Source: Ochotona curzoniae | Lineage: Eukaryota > Chordata > Mammalia > Lagomorpha > Ochotonidae | Direction of reading: 5' to 3' | Assembly: GCF_017591425.1 (NCBI RefSeq) | Contig: NW_024466459.1 | Location: 4,588,001-4,652,000 of the forward strand | Length of the DNA: 64,000 bases | Part shown: positions 35,740 to 46,732 of the stretch, piece by piece | Layout of the letters: every line of letters begins with the position of its first letter | Numbering within the stretch: position 1 is the first letter of the stretch | Program-made: the position numbers and the translations under genes | The notes under the pieces: model-generated | Databases searched by the model: none | Told to the model about the DNA's origin: nothing | What the model saw: only the letters and a program-made list of their open reading frames with translations

Positions 35740-37670
35740 CACCCCCCGGGACCTCCCCTCTAACTGTCATTTAATTCAATTTTCCACACTTTTTGAAGAT
35801 CAGGGTATGTAGCTAAATATAGTTCATTCTGGGAGCATCTCAATCTACTACATACTTTCACAGTATTGTTCACAGCTCTTCTCAGAATTTAAACTTATTT
35901 ACCACAATAAAACAACTTTTAAACTATAGGTTCTTTACAAATTTGCTATTTCTACTCTCATGTCCAATTTCAAAGAACCTCAAAGTATGAAAGATTCCAA
36001 AGTAATTTCATCAAGAACTATTTCCTGCCTGAGACCATCTGCTACTTTCGTTCAAATCCTCCAGCCCTAACTCTAATCAGACCTTTTCAAAGCCGTCAGT
36101 GCTGGCAACACTTATGGCTGAAAGTCATTGCCTGAGCTAATGTTGATTCTCATTTTCCACACGTTTTGCAACACATCCCCTTTGACCGATTATCTTCAGT
36201 TGACTTGGCAGAATGACAAGACAAATAGCACTCATTCAGCTTCATCGAGCCACGCCTGCTGACACATACCCTGGATGTGCACAGAGGGGCATGCGTGCCC
36301 AGAGAGGCCTCCTTCTAGCCACGCTACTCCTCTGTGGTATACTGAATGTGCTGTGTGTGCCGTATGAAACGACTTCAAATAACAGAACAGGCTTAGAAAC
36401 ATTCCATGACAGACTCACAGGGATGATGGTCACATGACAAGAGTGGAGTTAAGGGAAATCCAGAATTTCTGGCAACTTTCAGAATCCAAGAAAGAAGCAT
36501 AGAGCAGATTCTCTCTGACCCCCCCCAAATGAATAAATTCTACCACCACGTGATACTGGACTTCTGGCCTCCTACCCAGTGCTTTGTGGCATTTTATTAC
36601 AGGAGCTCTAAGAAGATTTTGCAATGATACAGTCACTCTTTCCCACAGGCCAAAGCAAAAATTTGGAGAAATTCCAATGATTTTTATTCAATTACAGAAT
36701 CAGGGATTAGAGACAAGGACATCAGGTATGTTTGAAGCTTGGTAGAATCATGAGTTGTCGGGTACCAGCTGGCCTTCAAACCCGCCCATTCTAACAGTGA
36801 GTAAATGGCTTTGGTCTGTTCTGACGTTGGCCACACTCCCAACAGACTTTCAAACGTCTGAAGATCTCTTTGGCCAGTGTACAGTTAACTGAGCTAATGG
36901 TCACATTTTGCTTTGGAGGAAGTGTGGGAAGAAGAGACAGATGAGGACTTCAAAAGGAAAAGAGAAAATACACATCGTGAAATAAAAAATGATACTTTCC
37001 AATTTTGTGCCATAATAAATGTCTCTAAATTCCATTCTTCCACACATTTTCTGAAGTATCTTCATAGTTGCCCCAATATTACAGAGACCTAACTTCTCTT
37101 TGAACAGCCGTGAGTGTATACTGGCTGAGAGCTGCATTCCAGACAGGGGGTTACCACCTGTAACTGAGCTGACCATCTTCAAAGTCCCGAACACCTATCG
37201 CTAGCTCGATTTTAGAGTGAGATGCAGTCCTGCTGATAACCCAGTCACCTGGCCCCAAGGGATGCAGTGTTCCACTCACTAACCCCATAACTTGATAAGT
37301 CACTGCCCCAGCACTGGGACCTCACTACTACCAATATAAACACGGCTTAACATTAAAATGAGACTACTGACAGGAGAGGACAAAATGGAGTCCATTTGTG
37401 ACTCATGTAGCAGAAGTTATTTGGAAGTTTCAAAGACAGAATGAGGGAAGGGAAACAGCAGGGGCTCAGTATTCAGGGAAGTGGAAAGGTCACCAGTGTT
37501 TGTTCGCTGGTGTTGTTAAAGTTAGAATCTATCCTGCCACGGAGATTGTAAGACAGGCCTCACTCTTTAAAATTATGTAATTTCATGTTGTAAATTTTCT
37601 ATTTTTTACTCTGTTGTTGTTTTTGTCTCAGGGCTTTTTACTTAAGTGAATGTACAGTAACTGTAATAGA
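35740..37670. other. Intergenic stretch, no gene recognised
   Basis: It contains a 97-codon open frame on the minus strand (36901-37194) with a hydrophobic middle. I do not recognise it, and there are no convincing splice sites or supporting motifs. Confidence 0.4.
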
Positions 37671-37679
37671 AACTATCAT

Positions 37680-37945
37680 AACCAGAGACTCAATGCAATA
37701 TGCATCTGCTTCCAAATCAAAGATGGTCTCCCAACTGAACTGTGAAATGTATGTCGACAATAGGATGCTGGACTCTGCCATTGCCCATACCTACAATGTC
37801 ACGATACACTTAAATAGCAGAACGATGGACTTACAATTGCTTTTGAAGGACTATACTACGTATCAGGGAAGAGATTTGGGGAGAGAGTAGGGAAAAATCC
37901 CAGATCCTATGAAACTATATTATAAAACAATACAATAAAATATGT
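37680..37945 (+). mobile_element. L1 3' end
   Basis: It shares 'tccaaatcaaagatgg', 'aggatgctggactctgcc' and 'gaaaaatcccagatcctatg' with the 22.4-kb copy and ends in an A-rich stretch. Intergenic. Confidence 0.6.
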
Positions 37946-37949
37946 ATTA

Positions 37950-40870
37950 TGGTAGATGGCAAAGATGAAAAGCTGTATAGGATTAATATTTCAAAAATAA
38001 AATCGTTATTGACATGAGAAAACACAATATAATATTAAAGAAAACAGGAGATTGTATGTTGTTCAGGAGATTGTACATGTTCATCAAATTTCATTATTTT
38101 CTTTCAGAATTGAGCTGCTAGTGATAAATGATTATTACACTGAAAAAGGAAGGCTTCAGAGAGCGCGAGAGGTCTCAGTTGCAAGAGGCAGTTGTTCACA
38201 AGCACTTCCTAGTATATGCTCGTAAAAAAGGTTACATCTGAAACAAATAATTAACACTTCCGGCAGGTTGTTTTTTTTTTTTTTTTTTTTGCTTTTTTTT
38301 TAATTCTCAGACAAGCTATTTAGTCAGGAAAGGGAGGTAGCTGCAGTCATCCTAAGATGGCTTTATGCTGCCAGGAGCCATGCTGGGGTTTAGTCGAGTC
38401 TCTCAGAGATTTGCACAGATTTGATACTGCAAATGTGCAATTCTCATGGTTCATCATAACAGTTGTGATCATGTGGTTTCTGACTGGTGACTGCTGCCCA
38501 TAACTTACACTACTCACAGTTATATCACCACTACTGCTCTTTGATGCTAATATTGTACACAATATCATCCTATTATACAATAGCCCTAGTAACTTCAGAA
38601 TATTGGTGTGTCCCAACTAGCACGTTACTTGTTTTGAATTTAGTCTTTGCCTATGTCTTTCAGTTTCATACACTACATCCACTCAAGGGTGTCGGATTTT
38701 CTAAGAATTTTCACCACTTTTTTCCATCACAGATCATGCTTTTTCAGCATTTTATGTGACAACCTATTGACCATTGCTTTCTTAATGCTTTAAGAAACCA
38801 TTTCATCGGTGTGTTGCCATCATCTTTCGAGCTTCTTGGAGGGTATTAAAAACTGTGCATGCTGGAAGAGTGATCTGGGATAAACACTTGGCTAACTTTG
38901 TTTGGCACTGATGGATCAACGGACACTCAGAATCGAGTTACTTGTGCAAGGGCCTAGCTTCTCTGTGCAGATGTGGTCAGATCCTAGCACAAGCTTATGA
39001 CTTAACTCTTGTTATTGCCTCAATGTTCAGAAAGTAGGAGTAGATCATGGGATGAAGGCTGTATTTGTTGATTAATGCTACCCCACACATTGGAAGCTGA
39101 GTTCTGCTTTCTGGTATCTTCCTCAGAGAAAGATGTTCTTAATTTCAAAAAGGAAATGTAGATGATTCATTACAGGATCTACTAGAACCAGTGACAATGA
39201 GTCACTCCATGGATTTGAAGTAGTTGGAGTGGCTAATTCAGTTACCAGCCCAGTTTTTCCTTCTCTTGCTACAGTGAAGTACAATTTCTTCAGTGATTAG
39301 CTCCAAATGGGGGGAATTTAGATGGCCTTGCACCTGCAATTTATTTGTTTCTGTGGAACTCAGCTGCCTGCTATATTTCTCCACCTTACCCATCCTTCAA
39401 GTGATAGCTTTCTTTGCAAAATTGTCTTCCTCCTTCCTGTCAATGTTTTCTCAAGATAGCCATCTGGTGGGGTGCACTCTACCGTTTCCTTCTTTTAAGT
39501 TCCTCATGGCTAACGCTTCTTTGTTAGCTGATTTACTTACATCTTTCTCAAGATATCACTGCGGTTAGGATCCTGGCCTTCTGCTGGTGGTGGACCCTGA
39601 GTCACACGATCTGTTTCCTACTTCTAGAACTTTACTGAACGTTTTATTCCACTCACTAATACCTAATGACCTGCAGACATGAATGAGTTCTGAAACAAAC
39701 ACTACTTCCAAGATTGACTCCCTTTGCTACCGGACACCTCTACCTAGATGTCTAATGAGTATCACCCATGTAATAAGTCCAAATATGAATTCCTGATCTT
39801 TCTTCCAGATCTTCCAGTGTTGAACATCTTCTTAGGTAATGTTGAAACGTGAGGTCAAAGAGACAACACAGTTCATGTAAGTCTGGAATCCCTCACTTCC
39901 TCTCCCCCCAGTCTAAATCCTCCATCTACCTTCAAAGCAATTGCAATCTAAACATTGTTATCACTCCCTTCATTCATCTTATCAAAAGCGGTCTTAACAT
40001 GTGTTAGTCTACTTCATCACATTTTGTTTTCAACACTGCAGTAACACTCTACTTGTCCAAATATATCAAATGATGTTTTAATGACTTCTGATCTCCTTCA
40101 AAGTCTAAGAAATGTCTACAAGGGCCCGTTTGACGCCCCTCTGACCCCACCCTTAACTGGTGTCCTTGGTCAGTCAACGAGGTTAAGCCTCATTGGCCCT
40201 ATACTCTCCCAAGTCAGCCACACAGGGCCTCTTTATTTATTGGTGTCTCTTCCTAGAATGCTCCTTCTCATGTTTATTCTCTCAGTGTAGTTTCCCCTTC
40301 TGAAGGAGGCGTTCTTGTATGATACCACTGTGTTCTCATCTAACACATCTGAAACTCCAGATTTTTCAATCTCCATTTTTTTTTTACCCATTATCTAATG
40401 CATTATATGGTTTGTTTCGGTAAGGTGTTTCATTCTAGTAAAACCTCAGTGAAGGCCAATATTTCTATCTAAGTAATGTCTACCTCTAGTCCTGAAAACA
40501 GCGCTTCCTAACAAACACATAACATTTGTGAATGCATGAAGATAATGCAAGGTGACCTTCGCACTTTGAGGGCTTTGGTCACTGTTGTGGATGGGTATTA
40601 CGGAACACCTAGTGTGCCAGGTACGATGACACTAAACTTAAGGCATCTTACAAATTTGTAAAGCCTCGCTAAAAATAACCTCTTAGTCAACCATAAAATT
40701 GATTTCACACACGATATGTGACTATTTAAAGGTAGTCAAAACAAGCAGGAACTTCCTAATAATTATAATTTCACGCAATCACATAACTTGTGCAATTATC
40801 AATACAGAAGCAAGTTAATTAATACCTTAAAATTCTTCCTATAAGGATATGACAAACCTATATTCACGAG
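37950..40870. other. Intergenic stretch, no gene recognised
   Basis: Mixed AT-rich sequence with the poly-T tract near 38.28 kb. No ABCA-like exon, tRNA or SINE head was seen. Confidence 0.45.
38271..38302. repeat. Poly-T tract
   Basis: About 30 T residues interrupted once by GC, probably the tail of a minus-strand retroelement that I could not identify. Confidence 0.6.
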
Positions 40871-40875
40871 TAACA

Positions 40876-41190
40876 GCTGGGGGTATATGTCACGGCACAG
40901 TGAGCGAAGGCTTTGCTTCGGATGCCCACATCCATTCTGGAGTCTTGTTGTGAACCCTGGCTGCTCTGCTCTCCTAATCCAGCTTCCTGCCAAAGCACCA
41001 TGGAGGCAAGAGACAACGGCTTGGGAGCTTCAATTCCCGCTTCCCAGAAGGCGATGTGGCTGGAGCTCCTGGCGCTGGATTTAACTTGGCCTACCCTTGC
41101 TGGCTGCTGCATACATCTGACGAGTCAACCAGTGAATGCAAGACTGTTCTCTCTCTGTCAGTCTATCAAATAAATCAATATATCTTTTGA
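40876..41190 (+). mobile_element. Older C-repeat SINE
   Basis: It contains 'cggatgcccacatccattct', 'ctaatccagcttcctgccaa' and tail 'tctatcaaataaatcaatat'. Intergenic, directly followed by a young SINE. Confidence 0.7.
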
Positions 41191-41201
41191 AAAGTTAGGT
41201 A

Positions 41202-41533
41202 GGGCCCGGCAGCATGGCCTAGAAGGTAAAGTCCTCGCCTTGAATGCACCGGGATCCCATATGGGCGCCAGTTCTAATCCCAGCAGCTCCACTTCCCATC
41301 CAGCTCCCTGCTGTGGCCCGGGAAAGCAGTCAAGGATAGCCCAAAGCTTTGGCACCCTGCACCCATGTGGGAGACCTGGAAGAAGCTCCTGGTTCATGGC
41401 TTCGGATCGGCGCAGCACCGGCCGTTGTGGTCACTTGGGGAGTGAATCATCGGACGGAAGATCTTCCTCTCTGTCCCTCCTCCTTTCTGCGTATCTGACT
41501 TTGCAATAAAAAAAAAAAAATCTTAAAAAAAAA
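41202..41533 (+). mobile_element. Full-length young SINE, best-preserved copy
   Basis: Head GGGCCCGGCAGCATGGCCTA, then AAAGTCCTCGCCTTGAATGC, B box in 'gccagttctaatcccagcag', tail 'ttgcaataaaaaaaaaaaaa' then tctt. It is close to the consensus I infer for this family. Intergenic. Confidence 0.88.
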
Positions 41534-42194
41534 GGTAAGGTGTTCCAAAACAATAATGATGTCATCTCATTAGTAAAATGAACACAGCACTGTGGTTCAT
41601 GATACTTACAAAAATGACAAAGTAGAAAGGCAAATAAACTCATACAGGTGAGGGATTCAGTTACCTAGTCTTTCAGATGGTTACACTGTAGTTATAACAC
41701 AGACTGTAAAGTTCTATAATCATGAGCTTAGACAAAATGCAACAGGACAGCTTACCTGATGTATTGATTTAGGGGAAAAATCGAGGGTGCAAAAACCTGA
41801 AACTTATATAATAAAGTCTCAGCTAAAAGCTGAATATAAAACAAGGCCAGCCTTAAGAGTTGCCAGCCTAGTCTTGGCAAGTGGAGAACAGCTCTATGCT
41901 CATTTTTAGTATTCTTAACAGGTTGCACTTCATTCGTCTCCATCATTAATCCTAATTATTGACAATCTACTTAGTCCTCTCTTGCTCTGAAGTTTTCAAA
42001 GGGGTAAACTTTTTTTTGGCTCCAGATAGCGCTTTACTAGCAATTGTGGAAAGTTTAGAAGGTGTTGTTTGTATGCATAATGAAAAAATTACTTCGAATT
42101 ATTTTACTGGATTGCTTTTATAATAGGAATCTTGCATTCTTGGAAATATGGTAGCAAGTTTTGCATCTAGCTAGTTTTGTGTATGCTATTTTTT

Positions 42195-42480
42195 CAAAAT
42201 CATTTATTACTGATTTTCATTTTATTTGAAAGACAGACAGCCAGACTAAGTGTTCCACCTGCTGATTTTCACTGCTCAGACGTCGGCAGCCACCAGGGCT
42301 GGGCTACTGCAAAGCCAAGAACCTGGAATTCAATCTGGCTGTCCTCCTTGGCAGGCAGGAACCCAAGTAAGATGATCCATCACCTTGCCACCTCCTGCGT
42401 GAGCAATGGGAACCTGCATTGAAAGAGGAGCTGCCAGAACCCCAAACACATGCCCCATACGGGCTAGGGGAATTCTAACA
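42195..42480 (-). mobile_element. Old SINE
   Basis: It contains 'tattactgattttcatttta', 'acctggaattcaatctggct' and a G-rich end. Intergenic. Confidence 0.5.
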
Positions 42481-42534
42481 AGTTATTTAACTACCCCTGT
42501 TTGTTTACGTTTAAGACGCTTTAAATTTTTGATG

Positions 42535-42820
42535 ATTAAAAAAAGATGTTCAATTTATATTTGAAAGTTAGAGTTACAGAGAGAGGGAAAGACAGAGGTT
42601 TTCTATCTGCTGGGTCATTCCTCAAATGGCTGCAACACCAGGAGATCTCCCACACGACTTCAGGGACCCAAGCCCTTGGGCACACCTTCCGCTACTTTCC
42701 TAGGCACATTCTCAGGGTGCTGGACCAAAAGTGGAGCAGCCGGGCCTTAAACACATACCCATAGGATGCCAGCCAGCATGGAGGCAGTGCCCAAACTCTC
42801 TGCTTCACAATGTGAACCTC
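42535..42820 (-). mobile_element. SINE, diverged
   Basis: It contains 'gtcattcctcaaatggctgc', 'aagcccttgggcacaccttc' and 'acacatacccataggatgcc'. Intergenic. Confidence 0.6.
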
Positions 42821-42866
42821 TAACTTCTTGATAACTTGAATCACTTAATTTAAAAAAGAAATTTAA

Positions 42867-43190
42867 GGACCTGGCACTGTAGCCTAGTGGCTAAAATCCT
42901 TGCCCTGAACGTGCCAGGATCCCATATGGGCACTGATTCTAATCCTGGCAGACCTGCTTCCCATCCAGCTCCCTGTTTATGGCCTGGGAAAGCAGTCGAG
43001 GATGACCCAAAGCCTTGGGATCCTGCACCCACATGAGACCCGGAAGAAGCTCCTGGCTCCTGGCTTCAGATCAGGGCAGCTCCAGCCATCGTGGCCGCTT
43101 GGGGCGTGAATCATCAGACAGAAGATCTTCCTCTCTGCCTCTCCTCCACTCTTTATATATCTGACTTTGCAATAAAAATAAATAAATCTT
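42867..43190 (+). mobile_element. Full-length young SINE
   Basis: Head GGACCTGGCACTGTAGCCTA, 'gtgccaggatcccatatggg', tail 'aataaaaataaataaatctt'. Just beyond the probable ABCA5 3' flank. Confidence 0.88.
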
Positions 43191-43224
43191 AACTCAAGAG
43201 CAGACTTCTAACTGACTCACTTCT

Positions 43225-43410
43225 TGACAGCACAGAATGCTGGCGGTGGTGCTGGCTGAGCTCACTGGGCCCCTGCTCCCCATGCGGAAGCCCTGGCTGC
43301 ACTGCAGGCCTGCCCTTGACCTGACCTGGATCCCAGCCATGACGAGCACTCGGACAGTCCATCAGCAGAGGGGAATTCTCTCTTCCTTTGTGCGTCAAAT
43401 GAATGTATAA
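43225..43410 (+). mobile_element. Old SINE fragment
   Basis: It contains 'ccatgcggaagccctggctg' and ends 'gtcaaatgaatgtataaaat'. A weak match to the older C-repeat. Confidence 0.4.
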
Positions 43411-44440
43411 AATAACAAGAGAGAATTTATCTGGTTTGCAAGGGTTATTCAGGTGCTTGAAAAGAATATGTTTACTACATTTAAAATATGCTATAGGAGG
43501 AAAGGTCAATTTGTTTTTAAAAATTTAAAAGGAAATTAACAAATATGCAGAGTTAAATATCTGGAGATAATTTATTAAAATGTAATAAAGTATAAATAAA
43601 ATGTTTCATATTTGCATGAAATACACTGGAGAGAGGATAAATAAACCTAGTTTAAAATGTGAACATGAATGAACACAGTAATTGCCAGTGTTCCTTCTAC
43701 ACTTGAAAACTCTGACACTGAAAAAATTATCAATCACTTCCAAGCTGTTTTTGTTTCAATATTAATATGAGACATTACTTAATTACCAACACTGAGTAAC
43801 ACAGAACCCAATTCAGCGTACAACATTGTTTTAAATTTTCAGCTCCCAAGGATCATCATTCATAACAATCACTTATTTTTCTTAAGCGCTCTCATTGCGA
43901 AGTACATATAACACATTAGGAATTAAAAGCGTAAACTTTTACTTGATAAGAACAGTAGATATAAAAAATTCTTAACCTGAGAATAAATTCTTTCTTTATA
44001 ATGCACTATTTCAGGAAAGAGAAGGAAAAAAATCCATTTAAGCAACAGTAAATACACATTTGGAAAACATATGTATTTTAGAAATTAGTGCCTATCTATG
44101 TTACATGAAAAAAAGGCACAACAGTGTAACAAATTCAGACCACAATCAGAATGAAAAGTTTAGTGACCAAGAGAAAAGCAATAAGAAAAAAACCACCTAC
44201 TGACAGAAGAACTCACTGTGCTATAAAAGTGTCAGCTGTACTAGCAAAGCAGCCGCCACACTGCAGCTAGTTCAACTATGACCAGTCCCTCACTGGCCTG
44301 CGGGCTGCTTACAGGGTCAGAGCTGACAGCCATCCTTCCAGCCAGGAACTCACCACTGCAAACAGCCACTAGCATGTCTGTTGAATTAAAGTATTCTAAA
44401 AATGTTAGTAAGAACCAAAACATTCACATTATATTTACAA

Positions 44441-44446
44441 TTTATT
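44441..44446 (-). terminator. Candidate distal polyadenylation signal of ABCA5 (AATAAA)
   Basis: AATAAA on the minus strand followed 14-30 nt later by TGTGAATGTTTTGG, a good GT-rich downstream element. It lies about 2.2 kb after the stop codon. Confidence 0.3.
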
Positions 44447-46451
44447 TCATCCCCCAAATATACTCATTTTGTATATGTCAACAAAACTTTTCAAAAATGA
44501 TTATAAAAGATATTCATATGTAACAATAGTAACACGAGTAGAATAAGTTAACACAATAAACAACATAGTTATGGTTGATCAGAATAATGGCAACTTCTGC
44601 TCTGAAGGAAAATAATTTGGTTTGCATTTATCACATATTTACAAGTTTAAACTGAAAGCGACCAAAATTCTACTCAAAAGCAGGTAATGCTCTATGCTAA
44701 TAATGCTTTAAAATAATCTCTCTTAGGATGGCCAGATTCTTAAAAAATAAGTGAAAAGCGAGACTTTTTCAGTGACTGCCTTTGTGCATCAGATAGTTTG
44801 TTTGATATGCGGAATATAGTATGAAGGTCACACACAGTTACAAAGATGTATGAAAAGAAAGGCCTTGTGCATAAATATAGATATACATTAATACTAGATA
44901 TTAAAAATATCTCTAAATTTATGGTATCACTTAGCAATGACTTGCTTAAAAATACAACACACTATTTATTAATCTATGTGCAAAGTCGAAGACTTTCCTC
45001 TAAGTATGCCTTGATTATGCACCTATCACTAGCTAGGGACATGCACGTGGAAAGGAATCCAAAGTTAATTTGGTGTTGTAAGAGGAGTTACTGCCAAGTT
45101 AACTCACAAAGGAGATATCTCCACCGTGGGCTGTAAAGTACAGACAGAAACTTGCAAGGTTGGATTTTTTCCATAAGGCATTTAAAGAGAGCTGTTCAAA
45201 CAGATATGTTTGAAAATGTGCATAGTAGTTGCCATAGCAATGAGCAATGTGTCTGTCATTTTCCTGGAACTTAGAAAGGAACTATTTCAAGCTTATGCAG
45301 CTTAAAACCACAGTTGTTTTATTATGCAACAAAGCTACAATTCCATTGTTATATACACTAACAAATCTGTAATTTCATTAAAGTGCTTGGCCATTTCAGA
45401 TGACTAATTATCCAGATCGTACTATTTTTATGTCTCGAATGCAATAAACACATTCTTGATACTTTTTTGTAATGCTAATACTTTCATGAATGTGGGTGAA
45501 ATGTAATGTCAACTAGTAGTATATACACCATACATTATTGCTATGTTCCATACATGGGTGCTACAAAAAAGCGTTTGTAAGACAGTTTTAACGATGCCTT
45601 ATTTTTGTTTTTGTTCAGAGTGAAATTTGGGTTCTCACTAAAGATAATTATATATGCTCCATTTAAAATCTTTAATTGAATCCTCAGGAAGGAGTTTACA
45701 TATATTCCATCATCTTCCACAGTTAATATGCAATACGTTACAAAATAAATCTTCATATTGACTTACTTTAAAACTATACAGGACACAGGGATCAAATAAT
45801 AAATTTTTCAACAAAAATATTATTCAATCAATTACTTTATCCAAGGAATACTAAATGAGCCATTTAAAAGAAAGACAACACAAAACTTGTATTTCCCAAG
45901 AAAAATGAGATTGAAGATAAAGCTAAATTTTTCCACTTATATAGATGTCTTTCATTCTAGCCATAAAAACTACTAAGTGCTAATATTCTAGGAAATCCAT
46001 CCTACAACTGGAATTATCAGACACATCAATTTTTCCATAAGCAAAATAAATTAAATTTGAAATACCTAATTATCTGCATCTAACATTATCTACTAAACAC
46101 AATCTCATTTGTGGTGACTGATGACTGCCACCTTGTGGACGGCACTTCTCAAACCTCTAAGACTAATGATTTAATTCTGGTTTTTTAAGGCTGGTGATTC
46201 CATTCAAAGTTTTCTCTAGGACACTGAAAAGAAGAAGCAAGATTCTTTTGCATTGCTTTATCTCCTTTATAGGTATCATTTGTGTATTCTTATTTAGATT
46301 AAGATATTACATTTATGTAAGAAGATAGTATAAACTTTTAAAAAATAACTATTCAAATTATTCAGCCACTCTTCCTTTAAATTCAGAAGCACTGCTTCTG
46401 TAATGCCACACGATGACATGAGCATGCACATTCAGTTAATTCTATGAAGTT

Positions 46452-46457
46452 TTTATT
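46452..46457 (-). terminator. Candidate proximal polyadenylation signal of ABCA5 (AATAAA)
   Basis: This is the first AATAAA on the minus strand, about 170 nt after the ABCA5 stop, followed by a GT-rich stretch. It is one of several candidates, and a longer 3' UTR ending near 44.4 or 43.57 kb is equally possible. Confidence 0.3.
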
Positions 46458-46624
46458 GAAAGAAAACAAAACACACAACCACAAAAGCTGAACTGAAGGA
46501 ACGTAGAAATGTCCCGAGTGCTTTCATGGTTCTCTAGTTACCATGTATAAAACAAAGTTTTAAAATTACTTCGGAATAAAGTGAAGAATAAATAAATTTG
46601 ATAAGCTGACTGAAGAGTACAAGT

Positions 46625-46732
46625 TCAAAATATTACTCTGTCTTCCTGTGTTCTTCCCCACCAGAGGGTGCTGTTCAAAGTCCCACAGCTATTATCTTCT
46701 TCCTCCTGTTCTTTACTGAGTTCTACAAAAAC
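46625..46732 (-). CDS. ABCA5: ABCA5 last coding exon with stop codon
   Basis: Acceptor catgcag, phase 0. It encodes [20 protein letters not shown] and [15 protein letters not shown], then TGA at 46627-46625. The end matches human ABCA5 apart from conservative changes, so the reading frame is complete to its natural stop. Confidence 0.95.
   Translation of the reverse strand, partial: VFVELSKEQEEEDNSCGTLNSTLWWGRTQEDRVIF

Larger units (their letters stand above)
43411..46624 (-). other. ABCA5: Probable ABCA5 3' untranslated region and 3' flank
   Basis: About 3.2 kb downstream of the ABCA5 stop is AT-rich and almost free of recognisable SINE or L1 copies, in contrast to the dense repeats just beyond it (42.2-43.4 kb). 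That contrast suggests a conserved long 3' UTR. Several AATAAA signals occur on the minus strand (46457-46452, 45323-45318, 44970-44965, 44446-44441, 43576-43571). I cannot tell which is used. Confidence 0.4.

Noticed and set aside
41202..41300. tRNA gene suggested by A and B boxes
   Set aside because: The promoter boxes belong to a tRNA-derived SINE; no cloverleaf with a proper acceptor stem was seen, and the same unit recurs many times.
41752..41946. 64-codon minus-strand frame ending at a GTAAGC donor-like site, tested as an ABCA10 exon
   Set aside because: Only scattered similarity to ABCA linker exons and no matching acceptor or phase; too weak to support.
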